Shown: positions 1 to 6,772 of the stretch, piece after piece
Layout: each line of letters begins with the position of its first letter
How positions within the stretch are numbered: the first letter of the stretch is position 1
Source: Clostridiales bacterium
Lineage (GTDB): Bacteria > Bacillota > Clostridia > Oscillospirales > Oscillospiraceae
Assembly: GCA_018374635.1 (NCBI GenBank)
Contig: JAHAEW010000047.1
Coordinates: forward strand, 1-24,350
Reading direction: 5' to 3'
DNA length: 24,350 nucleotides
The notes under the pieces: generated by a model
Database searches by the model: none
What the model was told of the DNA's origin: nothing
The model's input: only the letters and a program-made list of their open reading frames with translations
Program-made: the position numbers and the translations under genes

Positions 1-51
1 TGCTTCTAATTTTGCTTCCTATATCATGATTTTTGCTCCGTTTAATGATAA

Positions 52-84
52 AACGCCAGTCCTCGTGTTTTGAGAACTGGCGTT
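52..84. repeat. Inverted repeat / hairpin upstream of the response regulator
   Basis: AACGCCAGT (52-60) pairs perfectly with ACTGGCGTT (76-84), and CTC (62-64) can pair with GAG (72-74) inside the loop. No long T-run follows (TCTTTG), so a terminator role is weak. It may be the end of a transcript entering from the left of the window, or a 5' leader structure. No gene is visible between 1 and 257. Confidence 0.5.
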
Positions 85-98
85 CTTTGACAAGCTGA

Positions 99-135
99 CA
101 TCCCCCGCAGTCCATTGGACTGCGGGGGATGTTTT
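99..135 (+). terminator. Rho-independent terminator, perfect 16-bp stem
   Basis: The arm 99-114 (CATCCCCCGCAGTCCA) is exactly complementary to 116-131, with a single T between them, and TTTT follows at 132-135. The GC-rich stem plus T-run fits an intrinsic terminator for rightward transcription arriving from outside the window. In practice the hairpin loop would open to three or more bases. Confidence 0.7.
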
Positions 136-150
136 GCTGTCCGGGGAAGA

Positions 151-190
151 TTTACAGTTTGGTGATTCTTTTTTACCTATAAAATAGTAT
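151..190 (+). promoter_or_regulatory. AT-rich probable promoter region for the two-component operon
   Basis: The stretch between the hairpins and the GTG start at 258 is much more AT-rich than its surroundings. It holds -10-like strings (TATAAA at 178-183, TAAAAT at 180-185) and -35-like strings (TTTACA at 151-156, TTGGTG at 159-164), but no pair has the ideal 17-bp spacing. I place the promoter here by position only. Confidence 0.3.
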
Positions 191-257
191 TCTTTTTTCA
201 GACTAGGTTCAGCTTCATGGAGTACAATGGCAAAAAAACAGAAGGAGTGGGAACACG

Positions 258-935
258 GTGCGTATTTTGATTGTGGAGGATGAGAGGCGTCTGGCGGAGA
301 CTCTTGGTCAGGTCATGTGGGAACAGCATTACCAGACGGATCTCGTAGACGATGGAGCGGATGGACTGGACTATGCCCTCTCTGGGCAGTATGATCTGGT
401 GATTCTGGATGTGATGCTGCCCCGGTTGGATGGGTTTGAGGTGGCCCGGCGGCTCCGCGCGGCCCATATCTCCACCCCCATTCTGATGCTGACCGCCCGG
501 GACGAAACCAGCAAAAAGATCACCGGCCTGGACTGTGGAGCGGACGACTATATGACCAAGCCCTTTGATGCCGGTGAGCTGCTGGCCCGTGTGCGGGCCC
601 TGACTCGCCGGCAGGGTGAGGTCCTCTCGGAGTGCCTGTCCGTATCAGATCTCTCCCTCAACCTTTCGACCCGCTGTCTCTCCTGCGCCGGAAAGTCGGT
701 GCGTCTCGGATTTAAGGAGTTCGATGTGCTCAGGCTCCTCATGTCGGCGCCCAGGGCAGTCGTGCCCAAGGAGGACATCATCTCCAAGGTTTGGGGGATG
801 GAATCGGATGCGGAAGACAACAATGTGGAGGTCTATATCTCCTTTTTGCGTAAAAAGCTGAACTTCTTGAACTCCAGAGTGGGCATCGGGACGGTGCGCA
901 AGGTGGGCTACCACCTGGATATCCCCCTGAGTTGA
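258..935 (+). CDS. OmpR/PhoB-family response regulator
   Basis: This is a 225-residue transcription factor of a two-component system. The receiver domain (about 1-115) has the acidic pair E7/D8, the phospho-acceptor D51 in ILDVMLP, T79 and K101 in the TKPF motif. The C-terminal winged-helix DNA-binding domain (about 130-222) carries the usual GYHLD-type end. The start is a GTG preceded by AAGGAG at 242-247, and the protein begins MRILIVEDE as the family does. The gene lies 13 bases upstream of a histidine kinase in the same direction, so the two are a cognate pair, but that kinase is frameshifted in this sequence. The regulated genes cannot be read from the sequence; the glycosyltransferase operon downstream is a possible target by proximity only. 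Confidence 0.93.
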   Translation: MRILIVEDERRLAETLGQVMWEQHYQTDLVDDGADGLDYALSGQYDLVILDVMLPRLDGFEVARRLRAAHISTPILMLTARDETSKKITGLDCGADDYMTKPFDAGELLARVRALTRRQGEVLSECLSVSDLSLNLSTRCLSCAGKSVRLGFKEFDVLRLLMSAPRAVVPKEDIISKVWGMESDAEDNNVEVYISFLRKKLNFLNSRVGIGTVRKVGYHLDIPLS

Positions 936-948
936 CGGAGGCACAGCT

Positions 949-2258
949 ATGTTGAAGAAGCTGAGGAGAAAGTTCATTCTCATCAATATGATGCTGGTGA
1001 GTCTGGTCCTGCTGATCGTGTTTGCCGTCTTGCTGGGCTCCACATCACAGCGCCTGCGCGGGCAGAGCATCTCGGCCATGCGTCTGGCTTTGAAGTGGGG
1101 GGAGAGCATGGACCCTCCTCAGATCGAAATTGCTTTACCGGAGGGGGAGGAGCCGGACGGAGGAGAGCCCGAGGCCCGTCAGCTGGCGATGGTACCGGTC
1201 TTTGGGGTGGTATTGGATGAGGAAGGAAAGATCGACTCCTATTCCCCCGGAGGAAATATACAGGTCTCTCAGGAAGCGCTGGAGCAGGCGGTAGAGGAAG
1301 TGCGGAAGCAGGGCGTGTCTGAAGGGACCATTACCAAGCCAAGCCATCTGCGCTATCTGGCGGAGTGGGACCGGGACGGAACGCTCCGCATTGCCTTTGC
1401 CGATATGCGCTGGGAGCGGGAAAACCGGATGGATCTGGTGATCACCTCTCTGCTGGTGGGAGCGGGGGCTCTGGTGTGCTTTTTGATTGTGAGCCTCTTT
1501 TTGTCCTCTATGGCGCTGCGCCCGGTGGAGCAGGCGTGGGAGCAGCAGCGGCAGTTTGTGGCCGACGCCTCCCATGAGCTCAAGACGCCGCTCACGGTGA
1601 TTCTGGCCAATGCGGGTATCGTGCTCTCCACCCGGAAGATTCCGTGGAGCGGCAGAAGAAATGGCTCACCTTTATCCAAGAAGAGGCGGGACGCATGAAG
1701 GAGCTGGTGGAGGATCTGCTCTTCCTGGCCAAGAACGATGCCGCCAGACTGCCGCTGACCTGTGCCAGACTGTCCATGAGCGACCTTACGCTGGGTTGCC
1801 TGCTCCCCTTTGAGTCGGTGGCCTTTGAGGCAGGGGTACAGCTGGACGGTGAGATCCAGCCCGGGATCTTGCTCCAGGGGGACGAAGGACAGCTCCGCCG
1901 CCTGGTGATGATTCTGCTGGACAACGCGGTAAAATATGCCGGGGAGCATGGCGCGGTGCGGCTGACCCTGAAGCGGCAGCAGGAGCGGGTGCGCCTGATG
2001 GTCCATAACACCGGAGACCCCATCTCGCCGGAGCACCTTCCCCATCTCTTTGAGCGCTTTTACCGGGCGGACAGCGCCCGCAGCCGGGACCAGGGCGGGT
2101 GTGGACTGGGACTGGCCATTGCCCGTACCATTGTGGAGGCCCACGGAGGAAAGCTGACGGTTGCCAGTACGCGGGAACATGGGACCTGCTTTACCGCCAG
2201 ACTTCCCCAGCGCCCCAGGGGAAGTGGGTGGGCCAGGCGTCCAAAGACATCCAAATAG
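949..2258 (+). pseudogene. Sensor histidine kinase, frameshifted (partner of the OmpR-type regulator)
   Basis: Two overlapping open frames together encode one kinase. The first (949-1698) begins ATG and has a membrane segment near residues 13-30, an extracytoplasmic region, a second segment near 163-187, and the phospho-acceptor H209 in ASHELKTPLT. The second (read from about 1629 to the TAG at 2256-2258) carries the rest: the LVEDLLFLAK helix, the N-box LLDNAVKYA, FERFYR and the G2 box GCGLGLAIA. At 1627-1635 the sequence reads TCCACCCGG; one extra C would restore SHPEDSVERQ in line with related kinases. The repaired protein would be about 436 residues. After the break the first frame adds only an unrelated tail (TRKIPWSG onward) before stopping. 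This is either a real inactivating deletion or a sequencing error. Confidence 0.85.
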
Positions 2259-2267
2259 TGTATTTTT

Positions 2268-2310
2268 AGACCGGTATAGAGCAGGAAAGGCTCTGTACCG
2301 GTCTTGTTTT
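2268..2310 (+). terminator. Rho-independent terminator after the two-component operon
   Basis: AGACCGGTA (2268-2276) pairs with TACCGGTCT (2296-2304). The stem continues inward through TAGAGC/GCTCTG with one G-U pair, leaving the loop 2283-2289, and TGTTTT follows. It begins ten bases after the kinase stop and separates that operon from the glycosyltransferase unit. Confidence 0.85.
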
Positions 2311-2393
2311 GGAACCGAGAACGGTGTCAGAGGATTTTTACACATCCTTAAAGGCTTTTTAAGATTTCGGCCGTCTTTTTCTAAAGACTTGTA

Positions 2394-2402
2394 TGCTATA
2401 CT
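2394..2402 (+). promoter_or_regulatory. Extended -10 promoter (TGCTATACT) of the glycosyltransferase operon
   Basis: TG-C-TATACT at 2394-2402 matches an extended -10 element (TGnTATAAT). No good -35 sits 17 bases upstream, as is typical for extended -10 promoters. Transcription would start near 2409, giving a very short leader before the binding site AAGGAGGG (2413-2420) and the ATG at 2427. Confidence 0.55.
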
Positions 2403-2426
2403 GTGAGCCATAAAGGAGGGAGCGCC

Positions 2427-3518
2427 ATGAAGATCCTCATACTCACCGGGAAATTTGGACTGGGCCACTGGTCCGCCTCGCAGTCGCTGCGGCAGCAGCT
2501 TGGCCGGGATTTTCCCAAGGCAGAGGTGGAGGTACTGGACTTTTTTGCCTATGCCATGCCGAACGGCTCAGAGGCCCTTTACAAGGCGTTTGACCTGCTT
2601 GTGACCTATGGATGCGGGCTGTTCAACGCCTATTACCGCATGGCGGACCGCCTGCCCTCCGACACCCATTCCCCGCTGGACCGGCCCATGCTGGACAAGC
2701 TGGAAACGCTGCTGTGGGAAAAACGGCCCGACGCGGTGATCGCGACCCATCCCATCTGTGCCGGCCTGGTCTCCCGCTACAAGGAAGAGAGCGGAGACCG
2801 CCTGCCGCTGGTCACCTGTGTAACCGATCTGTCCACACATAACGAGTGGATCCACAGCCGCACCGACGGTTATCTGGTCGGAAGCCGGGAGATCAAGGAG
2901 CGGCTGATGGAGAAAGGGGTGGAGGCCGGGCGCATCCATGTGACGGGAATTCCGGTCAAAGAGGAATTCCGCGCCATCCGTCACCAGAGGGGCGGGGGAG
3001 AGCGGCGGCTGCTCATCATGGGCGGCGGACTGGGCCTGCTGCCGAAGAAGGACTCTTTCTATGATGCGCTGGACCAGCTGCCCGGTGTGCGCACTACGAT
3101 TCTCACCGGCCATAATCAGAGGCTTTACCAGAGGCTTTCCGGGCGGTATGAGCACATTGAAGTGGTGGGATTTACCGACCGGGTCTGGGAGTATATGGAA
3201 CAGGCCGACCTGATGCTCACCAAGCCAGGCGGCATTACCGTCTTTGAGAGCCTGTTTGCCGAGCTGCCCCTTCTGCTGTGGGAGCCCTTTCTCCAACAGG
3301 AGAAGAACAACGCCCGCTTCCTGCTGCGCTCCGGCCTGGCCCGGGCGGCGGCGAAGGAGCCGGAAGAGTGCCTTGCGGCCATCCAGGGGCTGCTCTACGA
3401 TGACAGGACCCTCTCAGAGATGTCGGCGCGCATGCGGGCGCGCAAGCGTGAATTGCAGGCTGCGGGACTCGCCCGGATTCTGGAGGCCATGACACAGAAT
3501 ACGGAAGTATGCGCCTGA
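2427..3518 (+). CDS. Glycolipid glycosyltransferase, MGDG-synthase/UgtP/MurG-like
   Basis: This 363-residue protein matches the GT28-type diacylglycerol glycosyltransferases, which move a sugar from a nucleotide donor onto diacylglycerol at the inner membrane face. The N-terminal acceptor domain begins MKILILTGKFGLGHWSAS, where typical members have a GGGH motif. Donor-domain motifs are TGIP (173-176), GGGLG (199-203), TKPGGITVFES (265-275) and QEKNNARFL (291-299). The ATG at 2427 is chosen because AAGGAGGG lies seven bases before it; an in-frame GTG at 2403 overlaps the promoter. A YbhN-like membrane protein and a ROK sugar kinase follow in the same direction. The sugar and the exact lipid acceptor cannot be told from sequence, and a MurG-like role on another lipid is the main alternative. 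Confidence 0.85.
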   Translation: MKILILTGKFGLGHWSASQSLRQQLGRDFPKAEVEVLDFFAYAMPNGSEALYKAFDLLVTYGCGLFNAYYRMADRLPSDTHSPLDRPMLDKLETLLWEKRPDAVIATHPICAGLVSRYKEESGDRLPLVTCVTDLSTHNEWIHSRTDGYLVGSREIKERLMEKGVEAGRIHVTGIPVKEEFRAIRHQRGGGERRLLIMGGGLGLLPKKDSFYDALDQLPGVRTTILTGHNQRLYQRLSGRYEHIEVVGFTDRVWEYMEQADLMLTKPGGITVFESLFAELPLLLWEPFLQQEKNNARFLLRSGLARAAAKEPEECLAAIQGLLYDDRTLSEMSARMRARKRELQAAGLARILEAMTQNTEVCA

Positions 3519-3552
3519 TCTGCGGATCCGGAGAGCAAAGGAAGGGAAGAGT

Positions 3553-4626
3553 ATGTCCAATAAGAGAAACCTGGCCGGCGTCCTGCTGCTGGCCGTCCTG
3601 ATGGGGGTGACTGGATTTGTGCTGCTGCGGGATCAGCCGCTGGGTAGCCTGGTGGAGATCCTGCACCGGGTGGATGGACGCTATGTCTTGCTGGGACTGG
3701 GTCTGATGCTGGTCTTTGTGGGAAGTGAGGCCATGTGTACCCGCCTGATTCTGGGACGGCTGGGGCACCGGACGCCCTACCGCCGCTGCCTGTGCTATTC
3801 CTTTGTGGGATTCTACGTGAGTTCCATCACGCCGTCGGCCACAGGAGGGCAGCCGGCGCAGATCTACTATATGTCACGGGATGGAGTCCCCGCCGCCCAC
3901 GGAGCGCTCAATATGATGCTCATTGCCATCTGTTATCAGATCACGGTACTGCTCTATGCCCTGTGTGCCTGGCTCTTTCTGCCGGCGCTGCGCCAGGGTA
4001 TGGGAGGCGGCCTGGGGCTGCTGCTCCTGTACGGCGCGGCGGTGATGGGGGCGCTGACGGCCGGAATGCTCTCCTTTCTGTGTTTTCCCCATCTGGCCGG
4101 GCGGCTTGCAGGGGGTGTCCTGGATCTTCTGAACCGGGTCCACATCATCCGGGACCGAGCGGGCGCGGGCGAGAAGCTGGCGCGGCAGATGGAGGAATAT
4201 GCGGCCGGAGCCGGGGTCCTGCGGCGCAATCCGGCCCTTCTGCCCATGCTTCTGGGGCTCAATGCCTTACAGCTCACGGCGGTCTTTTCGGTGCCCTATG
4301 TGGTGTACCGGGCGTTCGGACTGAGCGGGACGGGGCCGGCGCTCTTTCTGGGAACCCAGGCGCTGGTGACGCTGGCGGTCTCCTCTCTTCCCCTGCCCGG
4401 CGCGGTGGGCCCGGCGGAAGGGGGATTTGTGGCGGCCTTTGCTCCGATCTTTGGGGCGGGACTGGTGACCCCTGCCATGCTGGTGAGCCGGGGAATCAGC
4501 TTCTATGCCTTTTTGATCATCAGCGGCGCGGTGGCCCTGGCCTTTCATCTGATGGGGCGAAAGGCAGGGACCGAACGCAGCCTTTTGCATTCCGATAGGA
4601 AGTATGGTACAATGAGCACAACCTGA
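3553..4626 (+). CDS. Integral membrane protein, LPG-synthase TM / YbhN (UPF0104) family
   Basis: This is a 357-residue polytopic membrane protein with roughly eight hydrophobic segments. The most recognisable stretch is SFVGFYVSSITPSATGGQPA (residues about 78-97), the hallmark of the lysylphosphatidylglycerol-synthase transmembrane and flippase-like family. It lacks the soluble aminoacyl-transfer domain of full MprF, so lysine transfer to lipid is not expected. Family members are proposed to handle or flip lipids, mostly without biochemical proof. It starts ATG after GGAAGGGA and lies 34 bases downstream of the glycosyltransferase. I infer a role in moving or organising the glycolipid made by that enzyme. 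Confidence 0.85.
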   Translation: MSNKRNLAGVLLLAVLMGVTGFVLLRDQPLGSLVEILHRVDGRYVLLGLGLMLVFVGSEAMCTRLILGRLGHRTPYRRCLCYSFVGFYVSSITPSATGGQPAQIYYMSRDGVPAAHGALNMMLIAICYQITVLLYALCAWLFLPALRQGMGGGLGLLLLYGAAVMGALTAGMLSFLCFPHLAGRLAGGVLDLLNRVHIIRDRAGAGEKLARQMEEYAAGAGVLRRNPALLPMLLGLNALQLTAVFSVPYVVYRAFGLSGTGPALFLGTQALVTLAVSSLPLPGAVGPAEGGFVAAFAPIFGAGLVTPAMLVSRGISFYAFLIISGAVALAFHLMGRKAGTERSLLHSDRKYGTMSTT

Positions 4627-4647
4627 CCGGAAGAGAGGTTGTGCAGT

Positions 4648-5601
4648 ATGCATTATCTGGGTATCGACTTGGGGGGAATCAATATCGCCGCTGCGGTGGT
4701 GAGCGAAGCGGGTGAAATTCTGGGCCGCGGGAATATCCCCACACCCCGGGGAGCGGAAACGGTGGCGGATACGATGGCAGCCGCGGCCAGACTGGCGGCT
4801 GGGCAGGCCGGCGTCTCCTGGGAGGAGCTGGACGCGGTGGGGATCGGCTCTCCGGGGACCATTGATCCCCGGCGGGGCGTGGTGCGGTACTGGAGCAACC
4901 TGGATTTTGAAAATGTGCCTCTGGTGGACCTGCTCCGCCGGCACTTTCCCGAGCGGCTTCCCATCTACATGGAGAACGACGCCAACGCCGCCGCCCTGGG
5001 CGAGTATGCCGTGGGCGCCGGACGGGGGAGCGCATCCATGGTGGCCATTACGCTGGGGACCGGCATTGGCGGCGGGGCGGTATTCAACGGCAGGCTCTAT
5101 ACCGGCTTCAACTATGCCGGGATGGAGGTGGGGCATTTTGTGCTGGAGCACGGCGGCCGGCTGTGCACCTGCGGCCGCAGGGGCTGCTTTGAGACCTACT
5201 GCTCGGCCACGGCCCTGATCCGGCGCACCCGGGAGAGCATGGAGCAGAACCCTGACTCCCTGCTGTGGAAGCTGGCAGAGGGGGACCTGACCAAGGTCAA
5301 TGGGCGCGTTCCCTTTGAAGCGGCAGGCCTGGGAGACGCCGCGGCAGGCCGGGTGGTGGACGAATACATTGAATACCTGGGCTGCGGCGTGGCCAGCCTG
5401 GTGAATATCTTCCAGCCTGAGATCTTCTGCATCGGCGGCGGCATTTCCAACCAAGGTGAGACGCTGATGGCGCCGGTCCGCTCGATTCTCAACCGGGAGG
5501 ATTACGCCCGGAACAATGCCAGCCGCACCCGCCTGATGCGGGCCAAATTGGGGAATGACGCTGGGATCATCGGCGCGGCCCTTCTGCCCAAATTCCGATA
5601 A
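4648..5601 (+). CDS. ROK-family sugar kinase, probable glucokinase
   Basis: This 317-residue cytoplasmic kinase carries the ROK signatures: the phosphate-1 motif GIDLGGINIAAAVV (5-18), the catalytic aspartate D111 in ENDANAAALGEY, the phosphate-2 motif LGTGIGGG (136-143), and the zinc-binding set H163 with CTCGRRGC (173-180). The expected reaction is ATP-dependent phosphorylation of glucose or a related hexose. The ATG at 4648 is chosen over an in-frame TTG at 4639 because GAGAGG (4633-4638) lies nine bases before it. It is 21 bases after the membrane protein and ends the operon. Supply of glucose-6-phosphate for UDP-sugar synthesis would link it to the glycosyltransferase; that link is inference. 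N-acetylmannosamine kinase and other ROK specificities cannot be excluded. Confidence 0.9.
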   Translation: MHYLGIDLGGINIAAAVVSEAGEILGRGNIPTPRGAETVADTMAAAARLAAGQAGVSWEELDAVGIGSPGTIDPRRGVVRYWSNLDFENVPLVDLLRRHFPERLPIYMENDANAAALGEYAVGAGRGSASMVAITLGTGIGGGAVFNGRLYTGFNYAGMEVGHFVLEHGGRLCTCGRRGCFETYCSATALIRRTRESMEQNPDSLLWKLAEGDLTKVNGRVPFEAAGLGDAAAGRVVDEYIEYLGCGVASLVNIFQPEIFCIGGGISNQGETLMAPVRSILNREDYARNNASRTRLMRAKLGNDAGIIGAALLPKFR

Positions 5602-5609
5602 AAAACAGG

Positions 5610-5649
5610 TGACGCCGCCTCTGCATCATTGCATGCAGAGGCGGCGTCA
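5610..5649. terminator. Bidirectional terminator between converging operons
   Basis: A perfect 17-bp stem is formed by 5610-5626 and 5633-5649 around the loop CATTGC. Rightward it is followed only by GTTTGT, but leftward the strand continues CCTGTTTTTTATC, so the hairpin has a better T-run for the minus-strand kinase operon. It sits nine bases after the ROK kinase stop and probably serves both units. Confidence 0.75.
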
Positions 5650-5700
5650 GTTTGTCGATAAGGGTATTTCTGCGCTTCGTGTGGTAAGAGCCCCGCAGAG

Positions 5701-5724
5701 TTCCGCCGCCCGCAGACGGCGGAA
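5701..5724. repeat. Short GC-rich hairpin in the convergent intergenic region
   Basis: TTCCGCCG (5701-5708) pairs with CGGCGGAA (5717-5724) around an eight-base loop. Neither strand has a T-run after it, so it is not a clear terminator. The remaining 5650-5757 shows no gene that I can support. Confidence 0.4.
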
Positions 5725-5757
5725 GGAAGTGAACGCGTTTTTTCCGGCGGTGTGGTT

Positions 5758-6030
5758 CTAAGCTACGGGCTGAAAATCGTCCTCACAGGGCGGGGATTCT
5801 TCCTCCTTGGCCTCCAGGGGAAAGAGCGCCAGGGAGAGCCCGAAGAGCACGGCGGACACCACGGCAATGGCTTGAATCCGATTTTTTTCCAGCCAGGGGC
5901 GGTATTCCTCCCACAGTGGGAGTTTCAGGGCAGAACACAGGGGTTTTGCGCTGGAGTAGAGGATCAGGGCCGCGATTACACACACGGCCAGGCGTGTCAG
6001 GGTCTCCTGTTTGCTTCCGGAGCGCTCCAT
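5758..6030 (-). CDS. Small two-helix membrane protein of unknown function
   Basis: This is a 90-residue protein that I do not recognise. It has a hydrophobic segment near residues 12-30 (LAVCVIAALILYSSA) and another near 56-75 (IAVVSAVLFGLSLALF), separated by a short charged loop (PLWEEYRPWLEKNR), and it ends in an acidic tail. The ATG at 6030 is chosen because AAAGGAGG lies seven bases upstream on the minus strand; an earlier in-frame ATG at 6072 falls inside an inverted-repeat region and lacks such a site. It follows the CitA/DcuS-type response regulator by 64 bases in the same direction and is probably part of that operon. It could be a small accessory or signalling-modulating protein, but nothing in the sequence shows which. 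Confidence 0.6.
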   Translation of the reverse strand: MERSGSKQETLTRLAVCVIAALILYSSAKPLCSALKLPLWEEYRPWLEKNRIQAIAVVSAVLFGLSLALFPLEAKEEESPPCEDDFQPVA

Positions 6031-6051
6031 GCTCCCGCCTCCTTTGCGTTT

Positions 6052-6083
6052 CTTTCCACAGGATATGCCCACATTGTGGAAAG
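6052..6083. promoter_or_regulatory. Inverted repeat CTTTCCACA-14-TGTGGAAAG between regulator and small membrane gene
   Basis: The nine-base arms at 6052-6060 and 6075-6083 are perfectly complementary. They lie between the response-regulator stop and the ribosome binding site of the small membrane protein. There is no T-run, so it is more likely an operator for the adjacent regulator or an mRNA structure than a terminator. Confidence 0.4.
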
Positions 6084-6094
6084 TAGAAGGGCTT

Positions 6095-6772
6095 TCACAG
6101 GAGGTCAGGGTAGCGGTAGAGGCGGCAGGGCCGTCCGCCGGTGTCGTAATTGACGCGGCTGACCGCCTCTCCGCGCTCTACCAGATAATTCATGTAGCGC
6201 CGGACCGTTACGACGGAGAGGCCCGTCTGGCGTGAGAGGGCCTCGCTGGGCAGACCCTGGGGCGGGGCGGTGCGCAGGCAGGCGCGGATTCGCTCCAGCG
6301 TGCTCTCCTGAAGGCCCTTGGGGACCGGACGCTCCGGAGAGGAGCCGGAGGGGGAAAAGAGCTGATCCAGGGCGTCCTGGCTGACCGCCTCTCCGGCCAC
6401 GGCCTGGCGGTGGCGGCAAAAAGTGTCCAGCGCCTGCTGAAAGCGCTCCCAGGTAAAGGGCTTGACCAGATAATCCACCACCCCCAGCTTGAACAGCGCG
6501 TCCACAGTCTTCGCGTCATTGGCGGCCGTGACCATGATGACGTCTAACTCGACCTCCCGGGCGCGCAGTTCGTGCAGCAGCTCCATCCCGGTGAGGAGAG
6601 GCATGTACACATCCAGGATGAGCAGGTCCGCGGGGTGACAGGAGAGCCACTCCAGGGCGCTGCGCCCCTCTGGAAAGGTCTGGATCACTTCAAAGCGGGG
6701 GTCCTTTTCCGTAAAGGTCTTGTTCAGGAGGGACACCATGGGGTCGTCCTCCACGATCACGACTTGATACAA
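6095..6772 (-). CDS. CitB/DcuR-type response regulator
   Basis: This 225-residue regulator has a receiver domain with the acidic pair D9/D10, phospho-acceptor D54 in LILDVYMP, T82 and K104 (LVKPF). A linker follows, then a C-terminal helix-turn-helix (about 170-210, LSRQTGLSVVTVRRYMNYL), the layout of the CitB/DcuR/DpiA group. The start is TTG at 6770-6772, lying inside the last codons of the sensor kinase so that the two genes overlap by 16 bases; a GAGGAGGAG binding site sits within the kinase's closing glutamate codons, which suggests translational coupling. The family usually controls genes for uptake or fermentation of citrate or C4-dicarboxylates, but no such transporter is present nearby, so its targets are unknown. 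Confidence 0.92.
   Translation of the reverse strand: MYQVVIVEDDPMVSLLNKTFTEKDPRFEVIQTFPEGRSALEWLSCHPADLLILDVYMPLLTGMELLHELRAREVELDVIMVTAANDAKTVDALFKLGVVDYLVKPFTWERFQQALDTFCRHRQAVAGEAVSQDALDQLFSPSGSSPERPVPKGLQESTLERIRACLRTAPPQGLPSEALSRQTGLSVVTVRRYMNYLVERGEAVSRVNYDTGGRPCRLYRYPDLL

Noticed and set aside
1620..1700. Programmed ribosomal frameshift in the histidine kinase
   Set aside because: There is no slippery heptamer near 1629, and the original frame beyond it encodes an unrelated tail. A single missing base explains the data better.
4267..5454. Minus-strand open frame (395 codons)
   Set aside because: It is antisense to the ROK kinase and membrane protein genes and has no coherent protein features.
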